Part shown: piece after piece, positions 31,011 through 31,424 of the stretch | How the letters are laid out: each line of letters begins with the position of its first letter | Numbering within the stretch: position 1 is the stretch's first letter | Source of the DNA: Schoenoplectus triqueter | Taxonomy: Eukaryota > Streptophyta > Magnoliopsida > Poales > Cyperaceae | Reading direction: 5' to 3' | Length of the DNA stretch: 31,424 nt | Assembly: GCA_964058805.1 (NCBI GenBank) | Contig: CAXKVV010000249.1 | Span: forward strand, 1 to 31,424 | Translations under genes and position numbers: made by a program | The notes under the pieces: generated by a model | Databases searched by the model: none | Told to the model about the DNA's origin: nothing | What the model saw: the letters and a program-made list of their open reading frames with translations, nothing else

Positions 31011-31424
31011 ACCTACTAACTGATGCCACCTCAGCACAAGTTAAACACTAAACTGGATAATTAACAAGGTGATTAATTGTGTGGCCCTATCAGATCATGA
31101 CAAGTCAGATCCATTATGCTTAAGCAGGCTATTAATCAATCCGCAGTTTAATCTCATGGGCCTAGACTCAACCACTTACAGATGGAGCCCATATGTCAGG
31201 ACTATGAGAGTATAGCACACATTAGTAAGTATGCACCATGTCTATACGCACTCACAATCAGAAATTTAAATCAAACAAAGAACAAGGTGTGTACCTGGTC
31301 CATGCGTCTCCTCTCTCTGACTGTCCCTTGCTTGATGCATCGGTTCACACACGCCAGGCGCATCCGACCCTCCTTCATCCCAGTTTCTTCTCCCTCTCTT
31401 CCTCTTTCTTCCGCCCGAGATCAA
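31011..31424. other. Unidentified tract at window end
   Basis: The composition rises in GC and becomes pyrimidine-rich (TCTCTTCCTCTTTCTTCC near 31390). This could be the leader of a gene or part of a retroelement that continues beyond the window. No frame or motif decides it. Confidence 0.3.

Overview
The window is nuclear DNA of a land plant, most likely a eudicot with a repeat-rich genome. The evidence is one intron-rich gene closely matching plant RAPTOR, AT-rich introns and spacers, and a dense mix of plant-type transposable elements (TEs): hAT, Mutator-like, PIF/Harbinger-like, Helitron, Ty1/copia, L1-type LINE and a tRNA-derived SINE. Nothing in the sequence fixes the species. No rRNA, tRNA or microRNA gene could be supported.

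Region 1 (1-7415) holds the 3' half of RAPTOR, the substrate-recruiting subunit of the TOR kinase complex, on the + strand. Eleven exons totalling 2067 nt encode the last 688 residues in one unbroken frame, including seven C-terminal WD40 blades. Intron 1 is swollen to 1.8 kb and probably carries an LTR-like insertion. Intron 7 uses a GC donor. The stop codon is at 6465-6467, with a poly(A) signal near 7016.

Region 2 (7416-9190) is a nest. A PIF/Harbinger-like element with a TTA target duplication and an AT-microsatellite core holds a foldback MITE, and that MITE holds a GGGTCG-rich hAT-like element.

Region 3 (9190-14100) has an LTR-like segment, a zinc-knuckle fragment of a retroelement, a minisatellite whose period changes from 46 to 42 bp, a 118-bp tandem duplication, and an internally deleted Mutator-like element. 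The Mutator-like element has N- and C-terminal transposase remnants, and its long inverted repeats carry perfect ACCGAGTTT/AAACTCGGT palindromes.

Region 4 (14100-20360) has a 395-bp hAT MITE, a 2.8-kb non-autonomous Ty1/copia element with both LTRs and a tRNA-iMet primer site, a 471-bp Helitron-like element, and a second copy of the foldback MITE.

Region 5 (20360-26330) is dominated by a decayed L1-type LINE on the - strand (about 21870-25800). It is interrupted by a SINE and by a hAT MITE, and a further hAT MITE lies next to its 5' end.

Region 6 (26330-31424) contains a 2048-bp hAT-like element with terminal inverted repeats and a near-perfect 8-bp target duplication. It is followed by a repeat-derived tract rich in G-box (GCCACGTGGC) and GTGGGCCCCAC motifs. 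Apart from RAPTOR I found no intact host gene. The window reads as one conserved gene followed by about 24 kb of nested, mostly inactive repeats.
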